Assembly (NCBI RefSeq): GCF_003931915.1 | Contig: NZ_RSAA01000001.1 | Location: forward strand, 62,001-126,000 | Reading direction: 5' to 3' | Length of the DNA: 64,000 bases | Origin: Saccharopolyspora rhizosphaerae | GTDB taxonomy: Bacteria; Actinomycetota; Actinomycetes; Mycobacteriales; Pseudonocardiaceae | In this document: piece after piece, positions 24,229 to 33,244 of the stretch | Numbering within the stretch: the stretch's first letter is position 1 | How the letters are laid out: each line of letters begins with the position of its first letter | Made by a program: the position numbers and the translations under genes | The notes under the pieces: generated by a model | Told to the model about the DNA's origin: nothing | Seen by the model: only the letters and a program-made list of their open reading frames with translations | The model's database searches: none

Positions 24229-26538
24229 TCACGACACCGACACCGGGGTGTCGAGCACCCGATCCGCTCCGACCTCGCGCACCGCGCCGACCAGCTCAAA
24301 CCGCCCGGACAGCCGCGGGTTCGCGCTGTCCCCGCCGACGTGCACCTCGATCGCACCGGGGTCGACGACGCGCCTGCCGCGGGCCCCCGCGTAGGCGGTG
24401 CGGTCGGCGTGCAGCCGGAACGACACCCTCCTGCTGGCCCCGGCGGGGACCGCGACCCGGCCGAAACCGGCCAGCTGGCGCACCGGGCGGCTCACCTGCG
24501 CGACCGGGTCCCGCAGGTACAGCTGCACGACCTCGTCACCGTCGCGATCACCGGTGTTGGTGACCGTGCACGCGATCTCCACCTCGCCGTCGGTGGGCAC
24601 CTCCGCTGCGCTGATCTCCAGGTCCGAGTAGGCGAAGCTCGTGTAGGACAGGCCGTGGCCGAACGGGAACAGCGCCGTCGGGTCGAGCGAGCTGACCTCG
24701 CTGGCCGCCCCGAGGGGCGCGGTCAGGTAGGTGCCCGGGTTGCCGCCGGGCGTGGCCGGGATCGACACCGGCAGGCGGCCCGAGGGGTTCACCTCGCCGG
24801 TGAGCACTCCGGTCAGCGCCGCCGCTCCGGCCTCGCCCGGGAAGAACACCTGCACCACCGCCGCAACCCGGTCCACCAGCTTCCCCAGCGCGTACGGGCG
24901 GCCGCTGGAGACCACCAGCACCACCGGCGTTCCGGCCTCCACCAGCGCTTCCACCAGCGCTTCCTGCTCACCGGGGAGCCGCAGGTCGGCGGCGTCGCAG
25001 CCCTCGCCCGAGGTGCCGCGGCCGAACAGCCCCGCCCGGTCGCCCACCACCGCCACGCACAGGTCCGCGCCCGCCGCGGCCTCCTGCGCCGCGGCGAGAT
25101 CCGCACCGCCCTCGGGGAGGTCGCAGCCCCGGACGTGCTCGACGTGCTCGGCGACCCGGGCGATCTCGTCGAGGAAGGTCGGCAGCTCGATGCCGTGCGG
25201 CCAGTCCGGGTAGGACACCCCGATGTGTGCCGGGAAGGAGTAGCAGCCCAGCAGCGCGAACGGGTCGTCGGCGAGCGGACCCACCACGGCCACCCGGCCC
25301 GGTTCCCGGACCGGCAGCGTCCCGTCGTTGGCCACCAGCACGACCGACTCCTCGGCCAGCCGCCTCGCCAGGTCGCGGTTGCGCGTCGAGTCGAGCTCGC
25401 GCGGCTGCGCCACCTCCGGTGACCAGTCCGGGTCGAGCAGGCCCAGCTCGACCTTCTGGTTCAGCACCCGCGTCAGCGCGCGGTCCACCAGGGCCTCGTC
25501 GACCTCACCGGAGCGCACCAGCCGCGCCAGCGGCTCGACGTAGCAGCGGGCGTTGGGCAGTTCCACGTCCACCCCGGCGCGCAGCGCCGTCGCACCGGCC
25601 GACCCCGGCCCGTCGGCGACACCGTGCAGCTTGTGCAGGAAGGACACCCCGAAGTAGTCCGCGACCACGGTGCCGGTGAAGCCGAGCTCGTCGCGCAGCA
25701 GGTCGGTCAGCAGGGCCTCGTCGGCGGCCGAGGGCATGCCGTCGACGTCGGTGTAGGAGTGCATCACCGACCGGGCGCCGCCCAGGCGCAGCGCCATCTC
25801 GAACGGCGGCAGCACGACGTCGGCGAACTCGCGGGGCCCCATGCTCACCGGCGCGAGGTTGCGCCCCGCGCGGGAGGCCGAGTAGCCGGCGAAGTGCTTG
25901 AGGGTGGCGAGGATCCCGCTGGACTGCAGGCCCGCGACGTACGCCGCTCCGATGCTGCCGATCAGGTACGGGTCCTCGCCGATGGTCTCCTCGACCCGGC
26001 CCCACCGCAGGTCGCGCACCACGTCGAGCACCGGGGCCAAACCTTGGTGCACGCCCACCGAGCGCATGTCGGCGCCGATGGTGGCGGCCATCTCGCCGAC
26101 GAGCTCCGGGTCGAACGAGGCGCCCCAGGACAGCGGCACGGGGTAGGCAGTGGCGCCCCAGGCGGTGAACCCGGCCAGGCACTCCTCGTGCGCCACGGCG
26201 GGGATCCCGAAGCGGCCGGCGGAGGTGATCTCGCGCTGCAGCCGGGTCAACGCCGCGGCGCCTTCGGCGGGCGGGAGGGGGGCGCTGCCGAACACGCGGG
26301 TGAGCTGGCCCAGGCCGTTCTTGATCATCTCGTCCCACGGCGGGGTGTCCGCGGCGAAGTCCTCCTGGTGCGGGGCGACGCGCTCCTCCGCTCCGGAGAC
26401 GTAGATCCACATCCCGACGAGCTGGTTGAGCTTCTCCTCCAGCGTCATGCGGTACACCAGGTCGGCGACCCGCTCCTCGACCGGGAGCGCGGGATCGCGG
26501 TAGGGCTGGCGGTCCTCGGTCGGGTGCGACTGCGGCAT
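24229..26538 (-). CDS. Glycoside hydrolase family 3 beta-glycosidase
   Basis: A protein of 769 residues without a signal peptide, so intracellular. The GH3 N-terminal barrel covers residues about 20-330: SWGASFDPELVGEMAATIG, GRVEETIGEDPYLIGS, LKHFAGYSASRAGRN and the nucleophile region GTVVADYFGVSFL with its Asp. The alpha/beta sandwich follows (ARRLAEESVVLVANDG, GRGTSGEGCDAADLRLPG), then a fibronectin III-like domain (GDRDGDEVVQLYLRDP). Beta-xylosidases and beta-glucosidases both have this layout. The neighbouring importer suggests it cleaves an imported oligosaccharide. A GGGAG lies 10 bp before the chosen ATG. Confidence 0.94.
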   Translation of the reverse strand: MPQSHPTEDRQPYRDPALPVEERVADLVYRMTLEEKLNQLVGMWIYVSGAEERVAPHQEDFAADTPPWDEMIKNGLGQLTRVFGSAPLPPAEGAAALTRLQREITSAGRFGIPAVAHEECLAGFTAWGATAYPVPLSWGASFDPELVGEMAATIGADMRSVGVHQGLAPVLDVVRDLRWGRVEETIGEDPYLIGSIGAAYVAGLQSSGILATLKHFAGYSASRAGRNLAPVSMGPREFADVVLPPFEMALRLGGARSVMHSYTDVDGMPSAADEALLTDLLRDELGFTGTVVADYFGVSFLHKLHGVADGPGSAGATALRAGVDVELPNARCYVEPLARLVRSGEVDEALVDRALTRVLNQKVELGLLDPDWSPEVAQPRELDSTRNRDLARRLAEESVVLVANDGTLPVREPGRVAVVGPLADDPFALLGCYSFPAHIGVSYPDWPHGIELPTFLDEIARVAEHVEHVRGCDLPEGGADLAAAQEAAAGADLCVAVVGDRAGLFGRGTSGEGCDAADLRLPGEQEALVEALVEAGTPVVLVVSSGRPYALGKLVDRVAAVVQVFFPGEAGAAALTGVLTGEVNPSGRLPVSIPATPGGNPGTYLTAPLGAASEVSSLDPTALFPFGHGLSYTSFAYSDLEISAAEVPTDGEVEIACTVTNTGDRDGDEVVQLYLRDPVAQVSRPVRQLAGFGRVAVPAGASRRVSFRLHADRTAYAGARGRRVVDPGAIEVHVGGDSANPRLSGRFELVGAVREVGADRVLDTPVSVS

Positions 26539-26580
26539 GTGCTCGTGACTCCCGTCGTGGTGGTGGTCCGGCGGCCCCGT

Positions 26581-26594
26581 CCGAAAGTTTTCGG
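26581..26594. promoter_or_regulatory. CCGAAAGTTTTCGG operator in the GH3/ABC divergent promoter
   Basis: The 14-bp palindrome lies 43 bp upstream of the GH3 start. A related half-site pair (TGAAACTTCCTGAAAC) is at about 26693, nearer the importer promoter. Both resemble GAAAGTTTC at 24201, so all may bind the same LacI protein. The 290-bp region holds nothing else that I recognise. Confidence 0.65.
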
Positions 26595-26828
26595 GCCACC
26601 GGGGCGGGCAGCCGGTCTGCAACGATCGACAGGTTGCCACATCCTTCGCTGAAAGTCCTGCTTCAACCGAAGAAACCCGCACGAGCGTGGTGCGTGAAAC
26701 TTCCTGAAACATGGTCTTGCCGGTCGTGTGACCGCTGCGGTACTGTCTCGCCGTCCGGCAGCCGGGTGTGACCGCGTGCACACCGCTGCGGCGCCGGAGA
26801 GGTCCGCAACGGTGCGACGGGAGCGACG

Positions 26829-28127
26829 ATGCGTGGACTGCGACGTCTGTGCGCGATGGGTGCCGCGGTGGCACTGGCCCTGACCTCGACCGGCTGTGCC
26901 GTGCTGCTGCCGCCGAGCCAGGGCAGCGCCGACGTGCTCACCAGCTGGGCGATCAGCGGTGGCGGCGAGGAAGAGCTGATGCCGGTCGAAGGCGAGAAGT
27001 TCCAGCAGCGGACCGGTCGTCGCGTGCAGACCCAGTTCTTCCAGAACGATCCGTACAAGAACAAGCTCTGGGTCTCCATGGGATCGGGCACCCCGCCCGA
27101 CACCTTCTTCGGCTGGGGTGGGGGAGCGCTGCAGGCGTTCATCGACGCGGGCAAGGCGGCCGACCTCGCGCCCACCATGCGCGAACACCCCGAGTGGCGC
27201 GCGAACTTCCTGCCCAGCGTGATGAGTCCCGTCGACATCGACGGCGGCACCTACGGCATCCCCATCGGCGGCATCCAGCCCGTCCTGCTGTACTTCAACA
27301 AGGACGTCTACGCCGCGACCGGGTTGCAGCCACCGCGCACCTGGAACGAGCTGCTTCACCAGGTCCCCCGCCTCCAGCAGGCCGGCTACCTGCCGATCGC
27401 CCTCGGCGGCGCCGATGCGTGGACCTACCTGATGTGGGAAGAGGCTGTCGTGGACCGCGTCGCCGGTCCGGAAGCCTTCCAGGCCGTGCTCGACGGCGAA
27501 CCCGGCGCGTGGCTCAACCCCGACATCATCAAGGCGAACACCATGCTGCAGGAGCTCGTGCGCACCGGAGCGTTCGGCGACGCCTTCGCCTCCACCAGCG
27601 CCGAACTCGGGCAGCAGCGCACCCTGCTCGCCAGCGGACGCGCCGCCATGATGGTCCACCTCGGCTCCGGCTACTCGGACCTGCTCGGCGACGACGAGCA
27701 GTGGGTCCGCGAAGGTCACCTCGGGTGGGCGCGCTTCCCGGCCGTCGAAGGCGGGAAGGGCCACGCCGACAACCTCGTCGGCAACCCCACCACCTTCATG
27801 TCCGCCACCGCCGGGCCCGACCAGCAGGCCGCCGTGGACTTCCTGCGCCAGGAGCTCTCCAGCCCCGACTACACCCGGGGCACCCTCGAGCGCGGTGACG
27901 TGCCACCGGTGACCGGTATGGAGGACGAACTGCGCGCTTCCGAGGACGCCGACTACATGACCTTCGTCTACGAGCTGGCCAAGAACGCACCGCACTTCCA
28001 GCAGTCCTGGGACCAGGCGCTGCCGCCCGGACCCGCCCAGAACGTGCTGATCAACCTGCAGAAGCTGTTCCTCGACCAGATCAGCCCGGAAGAGTTCTCC
28101 CAGCTGATGGAGGAGTCCTCGCGATGA
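26829..28127 (+). CDS. Carbohydrate ABC transporter substrate-binding lipoprotein (family 1)
   Basis: A protein of 432 residues with a signal peptide (MRGLRRLCAMGAAVALALTS) ending in lipobox STGC. The mature domain is of the MalE/family 1 type: EGEKFQQRTGRRVQTQFF, GTPPDTFFGWGGG, GIPIGGIQPVLLYFNKDVY and ATGLQPPRTWNELL. GGGAGCGACG precedes the ATG. It should capture an oligosaccharide at the cell surface and deliver it to the two permeases encoded next. Its stop overlaps the start of the first permease by ATGA. It is divergent from GH3. Confidence 0.93.
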   Translation: MRGLRRLCAMGAAVALALTSTGCAVLLPPSQGSADVLTSWAISGGGEEELMPVEGEKFQQRTGRRVQTQFFQNDPYKNKLWVSMGSGTPPDTFFGWGGGALQAFIDAGKAADLAPTMREHPEWRANFLPSVMSPVDIDGGTYGIPIGGIQPVLLYFNKDVYAATGLQPPRTWNELLHQVPRLQQAGYLPIALGGADAWTYLMWEEAVVDRVAGPEAFQAVLDGEPGAWLNPDIIKANTMLQELVRTGAFGDAFASTSAELGQQRTLLASGRAAMMVHLGSGYSDLLGDDEQWVREGHLGWARFPAVEGGKGHADNLVGNPTTFMSATAGPDQQAAVDFLRQELSSPDYTRGTLERGDVPPVTGMEDELRASEDADYMTFVYELAKNAPHFQQSWDQALPPGPAQNVLINLQKLFLDQISPEEFSQLMEESSR

Positions 28128-29053
28128 CCGCCACCGAGCTGCGACCGGCCCCACCCACCACCACCGAGCCACCGCGCCGCTCCGCGCGGCACTGGACCGA
28201 GCCCTCCACCTGGTTCGCCGCACCCGCGCTCGTGTTCTTCGCGGCGTTCGTCGTCGTGCCCATCATCGTGGTCGTCGTGCTGTCCACGATGGACTGGAAC
28301 GGCATCAGCGCACCGCGGTTCACCGCGCTGCAGAACTGGACCGAACTGGCCACCGACTCCGGCATGTGGCACTCGGTGTGGGTGTCGCTGCAGGTCATGG
28401 TCCTCTGCTGGGCGGTGCAAACCCCCCTCAGCCTCCTGCTCGGCGTCTACGTCGCCGGGACGCAGAAGCACCGGGCCGTGCTCGCAGCCTTGTTCTTCCT
28501 GCCGCTGGTGCTGTCCTCGACCGGCATCGGCATCCTCTGGCGCAACCTCGTCGACCCCGAGTTCGGCGTGCTGCCCGCACTGGGCCTGCCCGGCCTCAAC
28601 CTCCTCGGAGATGGCAACCTCGCCTTGCACACCCTCATCTTCGTGGTGTCCTGGCAGTTCATCCCGTTCCACACGCTGCTCTACCAAGCCGGCGTCCGGC
28701 AGATCCCCGCCCAGCTGTACGAGGCCGCCGAACTCGACGGTGCCGGGCCCGCGCAGCGGTTCTTCCGGATCACCCTGCCGCAGCTGCGCAACACCGTCGT
28801 CACCTCGAGCACGCTGATGCTGGTCGGCTCGCTGACCTACTTCGACCTGTTCTACGTGCTCAGCGAAGGCGGACCGGGGGACGCCACGCGGATCCTGCCG
28901 GTGAACATGTACGTCACCGGCTTCCAGCAGTACCAGCTCGGCTACGCCAGCGCGATCGCGCTGTTCCTGGTGGCCCTCGGGACCGCCCTGTCGCTGGGCC
29001 TGACCAAGTACTCCGGCTTCGCCCGGATGCGCAGCGAGCAGGAGGGCGCGTGA
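28124..29053 (+). CDS. Carbohydrate ABC transporter permease, MalF type
   Basis: A protein of 309 residues. Six hydrophobic segments are visible, the first at WFAAPALVFFAAFVVVPIIV. The inner-membrane-loop motif for ATPase contact is YEAAELDGAGPAQRFFRIT at about residue 200. It pairs with the next permease. The start overlaps the binding-protein stop (ATGA) and its own stop overlaps the next start (TGATG). No ATPase gene is present in this locus, which is common in actinobacteria where a shared MsiK-type ATPase energises many sugar importers. Confidence 0.94.
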   Translation: MTATELRPAPPTTTEPPRRSARHWTEPSTWFAAPALVFFAAFVVVPIIVVVVLSTMDWNGISAPRFTALQNWTELATDSGMWHSVWVSLQVMVLCWAVQTPLSLLLGVYVAGTQKHRAVLAALFFLPLVLSSTGIGILWRNLVDPEFGVLPALGLPGLNLLGDGNLALHTLIFVVSWQFIPFHTLLYQAGVRQIPAQLYEAAELDGAGPAQRFFRITLPQLRNTVVTSSTLMLVGSLTYFDLFYVLSEGGPGDATRILPVNMYVTGFQQYQLGYASAIALFLVALGTALSLGLTKYSGFARMRSEQEGA

Positions 29054-29871
29054 TGCTGCGAACGAGAGGCCTGCTGCCCCACGCCGCCGCCCTGCTGTGG
29101 GCGCTGGTCGTGGCCATCCCGCTGTACTACGTGCTGGTCACCAGCCTGCGCGCGCAGGAGGACACCACCACCGAGAACCCGCTGTCGCTGCCCGGTTCAC
29201 CCACCCTCGACAACTACGGGCTGGTCTTCTCGGACGGTTTCCTGAAGTTCTTGTCCAACAGCCTGCTCACCACCGGGCTGACCGTCGCCGTCGTGCTCGC
29301 CACCGCGCTGCCCGCCGCCTACGTCGTGGTCCGCGGCAAGCGCCGCAGGCACCAGTGGCTGTTCCGGATGTTCTTGGCGGGCTTGGCGATCCCGCTGCAA
29401 GCCACGATCATCCCGGTCTACGTGATGATCGTCGAAGCCGGTCTCTACGACAGCCTGCTGGCCGTCGTCCTGCCCGCCATCGCCTTCGCGATGCCGCTCT
29501 CAGTGCTGATCCTCAGCAACTTCCTGCGGGACATCCCCGAAGAGCTCTACGAGTCGATGTGCCTCGACGGGGCCGGGCAGCTCCGGGTCCTGGTCAACCT
29601 GGTGCTGCCGCTGTCCAAGCCCGCCCTGCTGGCCGTGGGCATCTACCAGGCCCTGCAGGTGTGGAACGGGCTGCTGTTCCCGCTCATCCTCACCCAGCGC
29701 GAGGAAACCGCCATGCTGCCGGTCATGCTCTGGCAGTTCCAAGGCCAGTACACCGTCAACGTCCCGGCCATCATGGCCGGCGTCGTGCTCTCCGCGATCC
29801 CGGTGCTGGTGCTCTACGTGCTGGGCCGCCGGTTCATGATCGCGGGACTGACCGCGGGCGCGGGCAAGTGA
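29053..29871 (+). CDS. Carbohydrate ABC transporter permease, MalG type
   Basis: A protein of 272 residues; ATG in a TGATG overlap with the first permease. It has six membrane segments, beginning with HAAALLWALVVAIPLYYVLV, and the EAA-like loop EELYESMCLDGAGQLRVLVN at about residue 165. The C-terminus FMIAGLTAGAGK is characteristic of MalG-type subunits. It forms the membrane channel with its partner. A strong hairpin directly follows the stop, so the downstream dehydrogenase operon part may be expressed at a lower level. Confidence 0.94.
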   Translation: MLRTRGLLPHAAALLWALVVAIPLYYVLVTSLRAQEDTTTENPLSLPGSPTLDNYGLVFSDGFLKFLSNSLLTTGLTVAVVLATALPAAYVVVRGKRRRHQWLFRMFLAGLAIPLQATIIPVYVMIVEAGLYDSLLAVVLPAIAFAMPLSVLILSNFLRDIPEELYESMCLDGAGQLRVLVNLVLPLSKPALLAVGIYQALQVWNGLLFPLILTQREETAMLPVMLWQFQGQYTVNVPAIMAGVVLSAIPVLVLYVLGRRFMIAGLTAGAGK

Positions 29872-29875
29872 GGAC

Positions 29876-29910
29876 GCCGGTCGGTGGTCAGGGGCAGGCC
29901 ACCGACCGGC
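29876..29910 (+). terminator. Hairpin after the permease gene
   Basis: GCCGGTCGGTGG pairs perfectly with CCACCGACCGGC across an 11-nt loop, starting 5 bp after the permease stop. There is no U-run, as usual in such GC-rich genomes. It could end or reduce transcription before the Gfo/Idh gene. Confidence 0.6.
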
Positions 29911-29942
29911 ACCCGTGGTGACGAACACCGGGAGGTCTTCCG

Positions 29943-29964
29943 CAGGACGGTCATGACCGTCCTG
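29943..29964. promoter_or_regulatory. Perfect 22-bp palindrome upstream of the Gfo/Idh gene
   Basis: CAGGACGGTCA followed by its exact reverse complement gives a 22-bp palindrome without a loop, 55 bp before the Gfo/Idh start. A loopless palindrome after a terminator-like hairpin suggests an operator for an internal promoter rather than a second terminator. The binding protein is unknown. Confidence 0.5.
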
Positions 29965-30018
29965 TCCGCGCCGCACCCGGCACAATCCGCAGCACGCACC
30001 CCAGCGGGGAGGCCGCGG

Positions 30019-31143
30019 ATGACACGCTCAGCAACACTGCGCGCCGCCGTGATCGGCACCGGTGCCATCGCCCAGCACAGGCACCTCCCGGCGCTGCGCG
30101 CGCAGCCGCGCGTCGAGGTCGTCGCCGCCGTCGACGTCGACCCCGACCGGCTCGCGGCGTTCCAGGCCGCGCACCGCGTCGAGCGCGGCTACCGCAGCGT
30201 CCCCGAGATGCTCGCCGCAGAGCAGCCCGACCTCGTGCACGTGTGCACCCCGCCGTTCGCGCACGTCGAACCCGTCGTGCAAGCGCTGCGCGCCGGTGCG
30301 TGGGTGCTGGTGGAGAAGCCCGCGTGCCTGTCGCTGGCCGAGCACGACCGGATCACCGAGGCCGAACGCGACGGTGGCCCCTACGCTTCGGTGGTCTGCC
30401 AGCACCGGTTCGGGTCCGCCGGGCGCCACGCCGCCCAGCTGCTCGCCGAGGGGCACCTCGGACGTCCGCTCGTCGCCGACTGCCGCACCACCTGGTACCG
30501 CGACCACAGCTACTACGAGGTGCCGTGGCGCGGTCGCTGGCACACCGAAGGCGGCGGGCCCACCATGGGACACGGCATCCACCAGATGGACCTGCTGCTG
30601 GCACTGCTGGGCGACTGGGCGGAGATCCAGGCCATGGCCGCACGACTCGACCGCGACGTCGACACCGAAGACGTCTCGATGGCCATCGTGCGCTTCGCCG
30701 GCGGCGCCCTGGCCTCCATCGTCAACAGCGTGCTGTCCCCGCGCGAGGAGAGCTACCTGCGCATCGACTGCACCGACGCCACCCTCGAGCTCACCCACCT
30801 CTACGGCTACGGCAACGCCGACTGGCGTTACACCGCGGCCCCGCACGTCAGCGACCCCGCCCGCATCCGCAGCTGGAGCACCCCGCCGGGGCAGGTCCGC
30901 AGCTCCCACGCCGCCCAGCTCGACCTCCTGCTGGAGGCGGTGGACGCCGGGACGCGGCCACCCGCCAGCGGTGAGACCGCGCGCCAGACCCTCGAACTGA
31001 TCACCGGGCTCTACCGCTCGGCGTTCACCGGCACGACCGTGCGGCGCGAGCAGCTCACCCCCGACGACCCCTTCTACCACCACCTGCACGGCGGCACCCC
31101 CGGCTGGGCGCCCACCGGGAGCGGAAGGGGTGCCACCGCATGA
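30019..31143 (+). CDS. Gfo/Idh/MocA-family oxidoreductase
   Basis: A protein of 374 residues; GGGGAGG precedes the ATG. The N-terminal Rossmann domain (AAVIGTGAIAQHRHLPALR, VHVCTPPFAHVEPVV, VLVEKPACLSLAEHD) carries the EKP motif of the family. The C-terminal domain has MGHGIHQMDLLLALLGDW with the conserved His. These NAD(P)-dependent enzymes oxidise or reduce sugars and sugar acids. Its stop overlaps the PmoA-family gene by ATGA. The group probably modifies the imported sugar after glycoside cleavage, but the substrate is unknown. Confidence 0.92.
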   Translation: MTRSATLRAAVIGTGAIAQHRHLPALRAQPRVEVVAAVDVDPDRLAAFQAAHRVERGYRSVPEMLAAEQPDLVHVCTPPFAHVEPVVQALRAGAWVLVEKPACLSLAEHDRITEAERDGGPYASVVCQHRFGSAGRHAAQLLAEGHLGRPLVADCRTTWYRDHSYYEVPWRGRWHTEGGGPTMGHGIHQMDLLLALLGDWAEIQAMAARLDRDVDTEDVSMAIVRFAGGALASIVNSVLSPREESYLRIDCTDATLELTHLYGYGNADWRYTAAPHVSDPARIRSWSTPPGQVRSSHAAQLDLLLEAVDAGTRPPASGETARQTLELITGLYRSAFTGTTVRREQLTPDDPFYHHLHGGTPGWAPTGSGRGATA

Positions 31144-32093
31144 CCGGAACCGCCCCTGGCAGGGCTCGGCTCACCGAAGCCACCACCGTCGTGCACGAGG
31201 TGGACAGCGCGCTGAGCGTGCGCGCCGGTGAGGTCGAACTCCTCCGCTACACCTACCGCGACGACGCCCCGGCGCGGGAGTGCCCAGCACCCCACTTCCA
31301 CCCGCTGCGGGCGCTGCACGGCGGGGGCGTCACCGGCCACCGCCCGCACGACCACCGCTGGCACAAGGGACTGGCCATGACGGCCTCCCACCTGTCCGGC
31401 CAGAACTTCTGGGGTGGCGGCACCTACACCCACGGCGCCCCGGGCACCGGCTACGTCGACCTGCCCAACGTCGGATCCCTGCGGCACCGCGACTTCCGCG
31501 AGGTCCACGACGCCCCGCGCCCCGGGTTCGTCGAGGACCTCGACTGGATCACCGCCGACGGTCAGCGCTGGATCGACGAAACCCGCAGCGCGCGGGTCGA
31601 GATCGTCGCCGGCGACGCCGGGGCGTGGCAGCTGGAGCTGCGCCTCGCGCTGACCAACGTGGCGGGCCGGCCGCTGGAGTTCGGCAGCCCCACCGTCTTC
31701 GGCCGCGAACTCGCCGGGTACTGCGGGCTGTTCTGGCGCGGTCCGCGCTCGTTCACCGGGGGAGAGATCACCTCACCCGGCGGCGACTCCGCGGAGGCCA
31801 TGATGGGGACCGGCGCGCCCTGGCTGGCGTTCACCGGCCTCCACGACGGCACCGACCACAGCTCCACGCTGCTGTTCCTCGACCACCCCGACAACCCCGT
31901 CACCGACCGGCGCTGGTTCGTGCGCAGCCGTCCGTTCCCCGCGGTCAACCCGTCGCTGGCCTTCCACCGGCCGCTCGACCTCGCCGATGGCGACGTGCTC
32001 CGACTGGCGTACCGGGTGCTGGTGTTCGACGGTGCCAGGACCCGCCAGCACCTGGAGGCCGTCGTCGCCGAGAACCCGTGGGAGGACGCGTGA
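31140..32093 (+). CDS. PmoA-family protein (DUF6807)
   Basis: A protein of 317 residues. Typical family segments are FHPLRALHGGGVTGHRPHDH, then HRWHKGLAMTASHLSGQNFWGGG, EFGSPTVFGRELAGYCGLFW and DHSSTLLFLDHPDN. The histidine-rich HDHRWHKG stretch is the family hallmark. The name comes from a methane-monooxygenase label used in databases, but the family is not that enzyme; members are commonly next to Gfo/Idh dehydrogenases and sugar importers. The fold resembles aldose-epimerase or carbohydrate-binding proteins by inference. Coupled by ATGA and GTGA overlaps to both neighbours. Confidence 0.85.
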   Translation: MTGTAPGRARLTEATTVVHEVDSALSVRAGEVELLRYTYRDDAPARECPAPHFHPLRALHGGGVTGHRPHDHRWHKGLAMTASHLSGQNFWGGGTYTHGAPGTGYVDLPNVGSLRHRDFREVHDAPRPGFVEDLDWITADGQRWIDETRSARVEIVAGDAGAWQLELRLALTNVAGRPLEFGSPTVFGRELAGYCGLFWRGPRSFTGGEITSPGGDSAEAMMGTGAPWLAFTGLHDGTDHSSTLLFLDHPDNPVTDRRWFVRSRPFPAVNPSLAFHRPLDLADGDVLRLAYRVLVFDGARTRQHLEAVVAENPWEDA

Positions 32094-32851
32094 ACGACCA
32101 GCCTCCGCTGCCCGGGGCCATCGGCCTCTCCCAGTTGCGCGCCTACGACTGGCCGGCCGCCGACGAGGTGTGCGGCGGCAGCCCGCACCTCCACCTCGCC
32201 TGCTCCGAGGCCTACGTCGTCACCGGCGGCACCGGCGCCGTGCACACCCTCACCGCCTCCGGCTACCGCGAGACACCCCTCGAACCGGGGGTGATCGCCT
32301 GGTTCGAGCCCGGCGTCGTGCACCGCATGGTCGAGCGCTCCGGCCTGCGCGTCACCGTCCTCATGCAGAACAGCGGCCTGCCCGAAGCCGGCGACGCGGT
32401 CTTCACCTTCCCACCGGAGGTCCTCGCCGACCCCGACGCCTACGCCGAGGCCGCGGCCCTGCCCGAGCCGGACGGGCCCGAGGCCGAACGCGCGGCGCGG
32501 CGGCGACGCGACCTCGCCGTCACCGGCTACCTCCCACTGCGGGAAGCGCTGCTCGACGGTGACAACGGCCCGCTGCGCGCGTTCCACCGCGCGGCAGCGC
32601 GGCTCGTCGCACCCAAGATCGCCGAGTGGGTGCCGCACTGGCGCCGAGGAGCCTTGCGCGCGGCCGAACGCACCGGGGACCAACTCCGCGCCCTCGCCGA
32701 AGGCGATGCCCACCACCTCGACCAGGCACGGGTGGCGATCGCCGTACCCGCCCGCCGCGACGGGTACGGCATGTGCGGCAGGCGCGACGAGTACGACCTC
32801 GGCCCTCGGCAGGGGATCGCTCCGCGCGGCGGTGCAGGTGGCGGAACTTGA
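32090..32851 (+). CDS. Cupin-domain protein, last gene of the sugar operon
   Basis: A protein of 253 residues from a GTG in a GTGA overlap. Residues about 20-110 form a small beta-barrel domain with HLHLACSEAYVVTGGTGAVH, GVIAWFEPGVVHRMVERSG, a cupin with probable metal-binding His residues. The remainder is helical and rich in Glu, Arg and Ala. Its last dozen codons (from about GIAPRGG) lie inside a 135-bp repeat that also occurs at 63.1 kb, so the natural C-terminus was probably replaced when the element inserted. The function is unknown; a sugar-binding or isomerase role would fit the operon. Confidence 0.75.
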   Translation: MNDQPPLPGAIGLSQLRAYDWPAADEVCGGSPHLHLACSEAYVVTGGTGAVHTLTASGYRETPLEPGVIAWFEPGVVHRMVERSGLRVTVLMQNSGLPEAGDAVFTFPPEVLADPDAYAEAAALPEPDGPEAERAARRRRDLAVTGYLPLREALLDGDNGPLRAFHRAAARLVAPKIAEWVPHWRRGALRAAERTGDQLRALAEGDAHHLDQARVAIAVPARRDGYGMCGRRDEYDLGPRQGIAPRGGAGGGT

Positions 32852-32950
32852 GCGGCTCAGCGGCTCCGCGCGCCGTTCCTCGAGACATGTCGGTGCACGG
32901 CGTCCCGGCACACCCGACAGGAAACCGCTCGGAACCTGCGGCGATGCCCC
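32816..32950. repeat. 135-bp dispersed element, copy 1
   Basis: This segment aligns along its length with 63059-63195 with few gaps, for example GGCGGTGC(A/G)GGTGGC, TCCGCGCGCCG(T/C)TCCT and GTGCACGGCGT. Its ends carry partly inverted arms (TTGAGCGG and CCGCTCGG). It overlaps the last 36 bases of the cupin gene. No open frame is shared by both copies. Confidence 0.75.
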
Positions 32951-32966
32951 TGCTGAGTCCCGGCGT

Positions 32967-33026
32967 TCGAAGTTCTCGCGAAATTCGGAAGGGGACTTCC
33001 AGCGTCGAACTTCGCGAGAACGTCGA
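32967..33026. repeat. TTCTCGCGAA-type stem-loop at a convergent gene junction
   Basis: Arms at 32967-32988 and 33005-33026 are inverted copies with 19 of 22 positions matching; the loop contains GGGGACTTCC, also seen in the loop at 17.18 kb. It lies between the two converging glycan operons. Confidence 0.75.
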
Positions 33027-33202
33027 CGCCGCTGTGGGCGTCGGGGAGTGGGGCAGGGCCGCCGACGCATCCTCGAACAGCTGGCTCCCCGCCGAGGTGT
33101 TCCACGCGAGGGCGTGGTCGCTCGCCGACCGCGGGAAGTCCCGGCCGGAACCCCCGCCTCTGCGCCGGAGATCGCGCACGCACGCAAGACGGGGAAGGAG
33201 GC

Positions 33203-33240
33203 GGGTGGTCCTCGGTCCCCCGAGAGCCCGAGGACCACCC
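33203..33240 (-). terminator. Strong hairpin after the GH5-like gene
   Basis: GGGTGGTCCTCGG pairs perfectly with CCGAGGACCACCC over 13 bp around a 12-nt loop, 4 bp beyond the GH5-like stop. It is a clear transcription terminator for the minus-strand operon. Confidence 0.8.
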
Positions 33241-33244
33241 GTGG

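Noticed and set aside
24340-26652. Two plus-strand open frames of over 340 codons opposite GH3
   Set aside because: Both lie wholly inside the well-supported GH3 gene and give low-complexity Arg/Gly/Gln-rich products.
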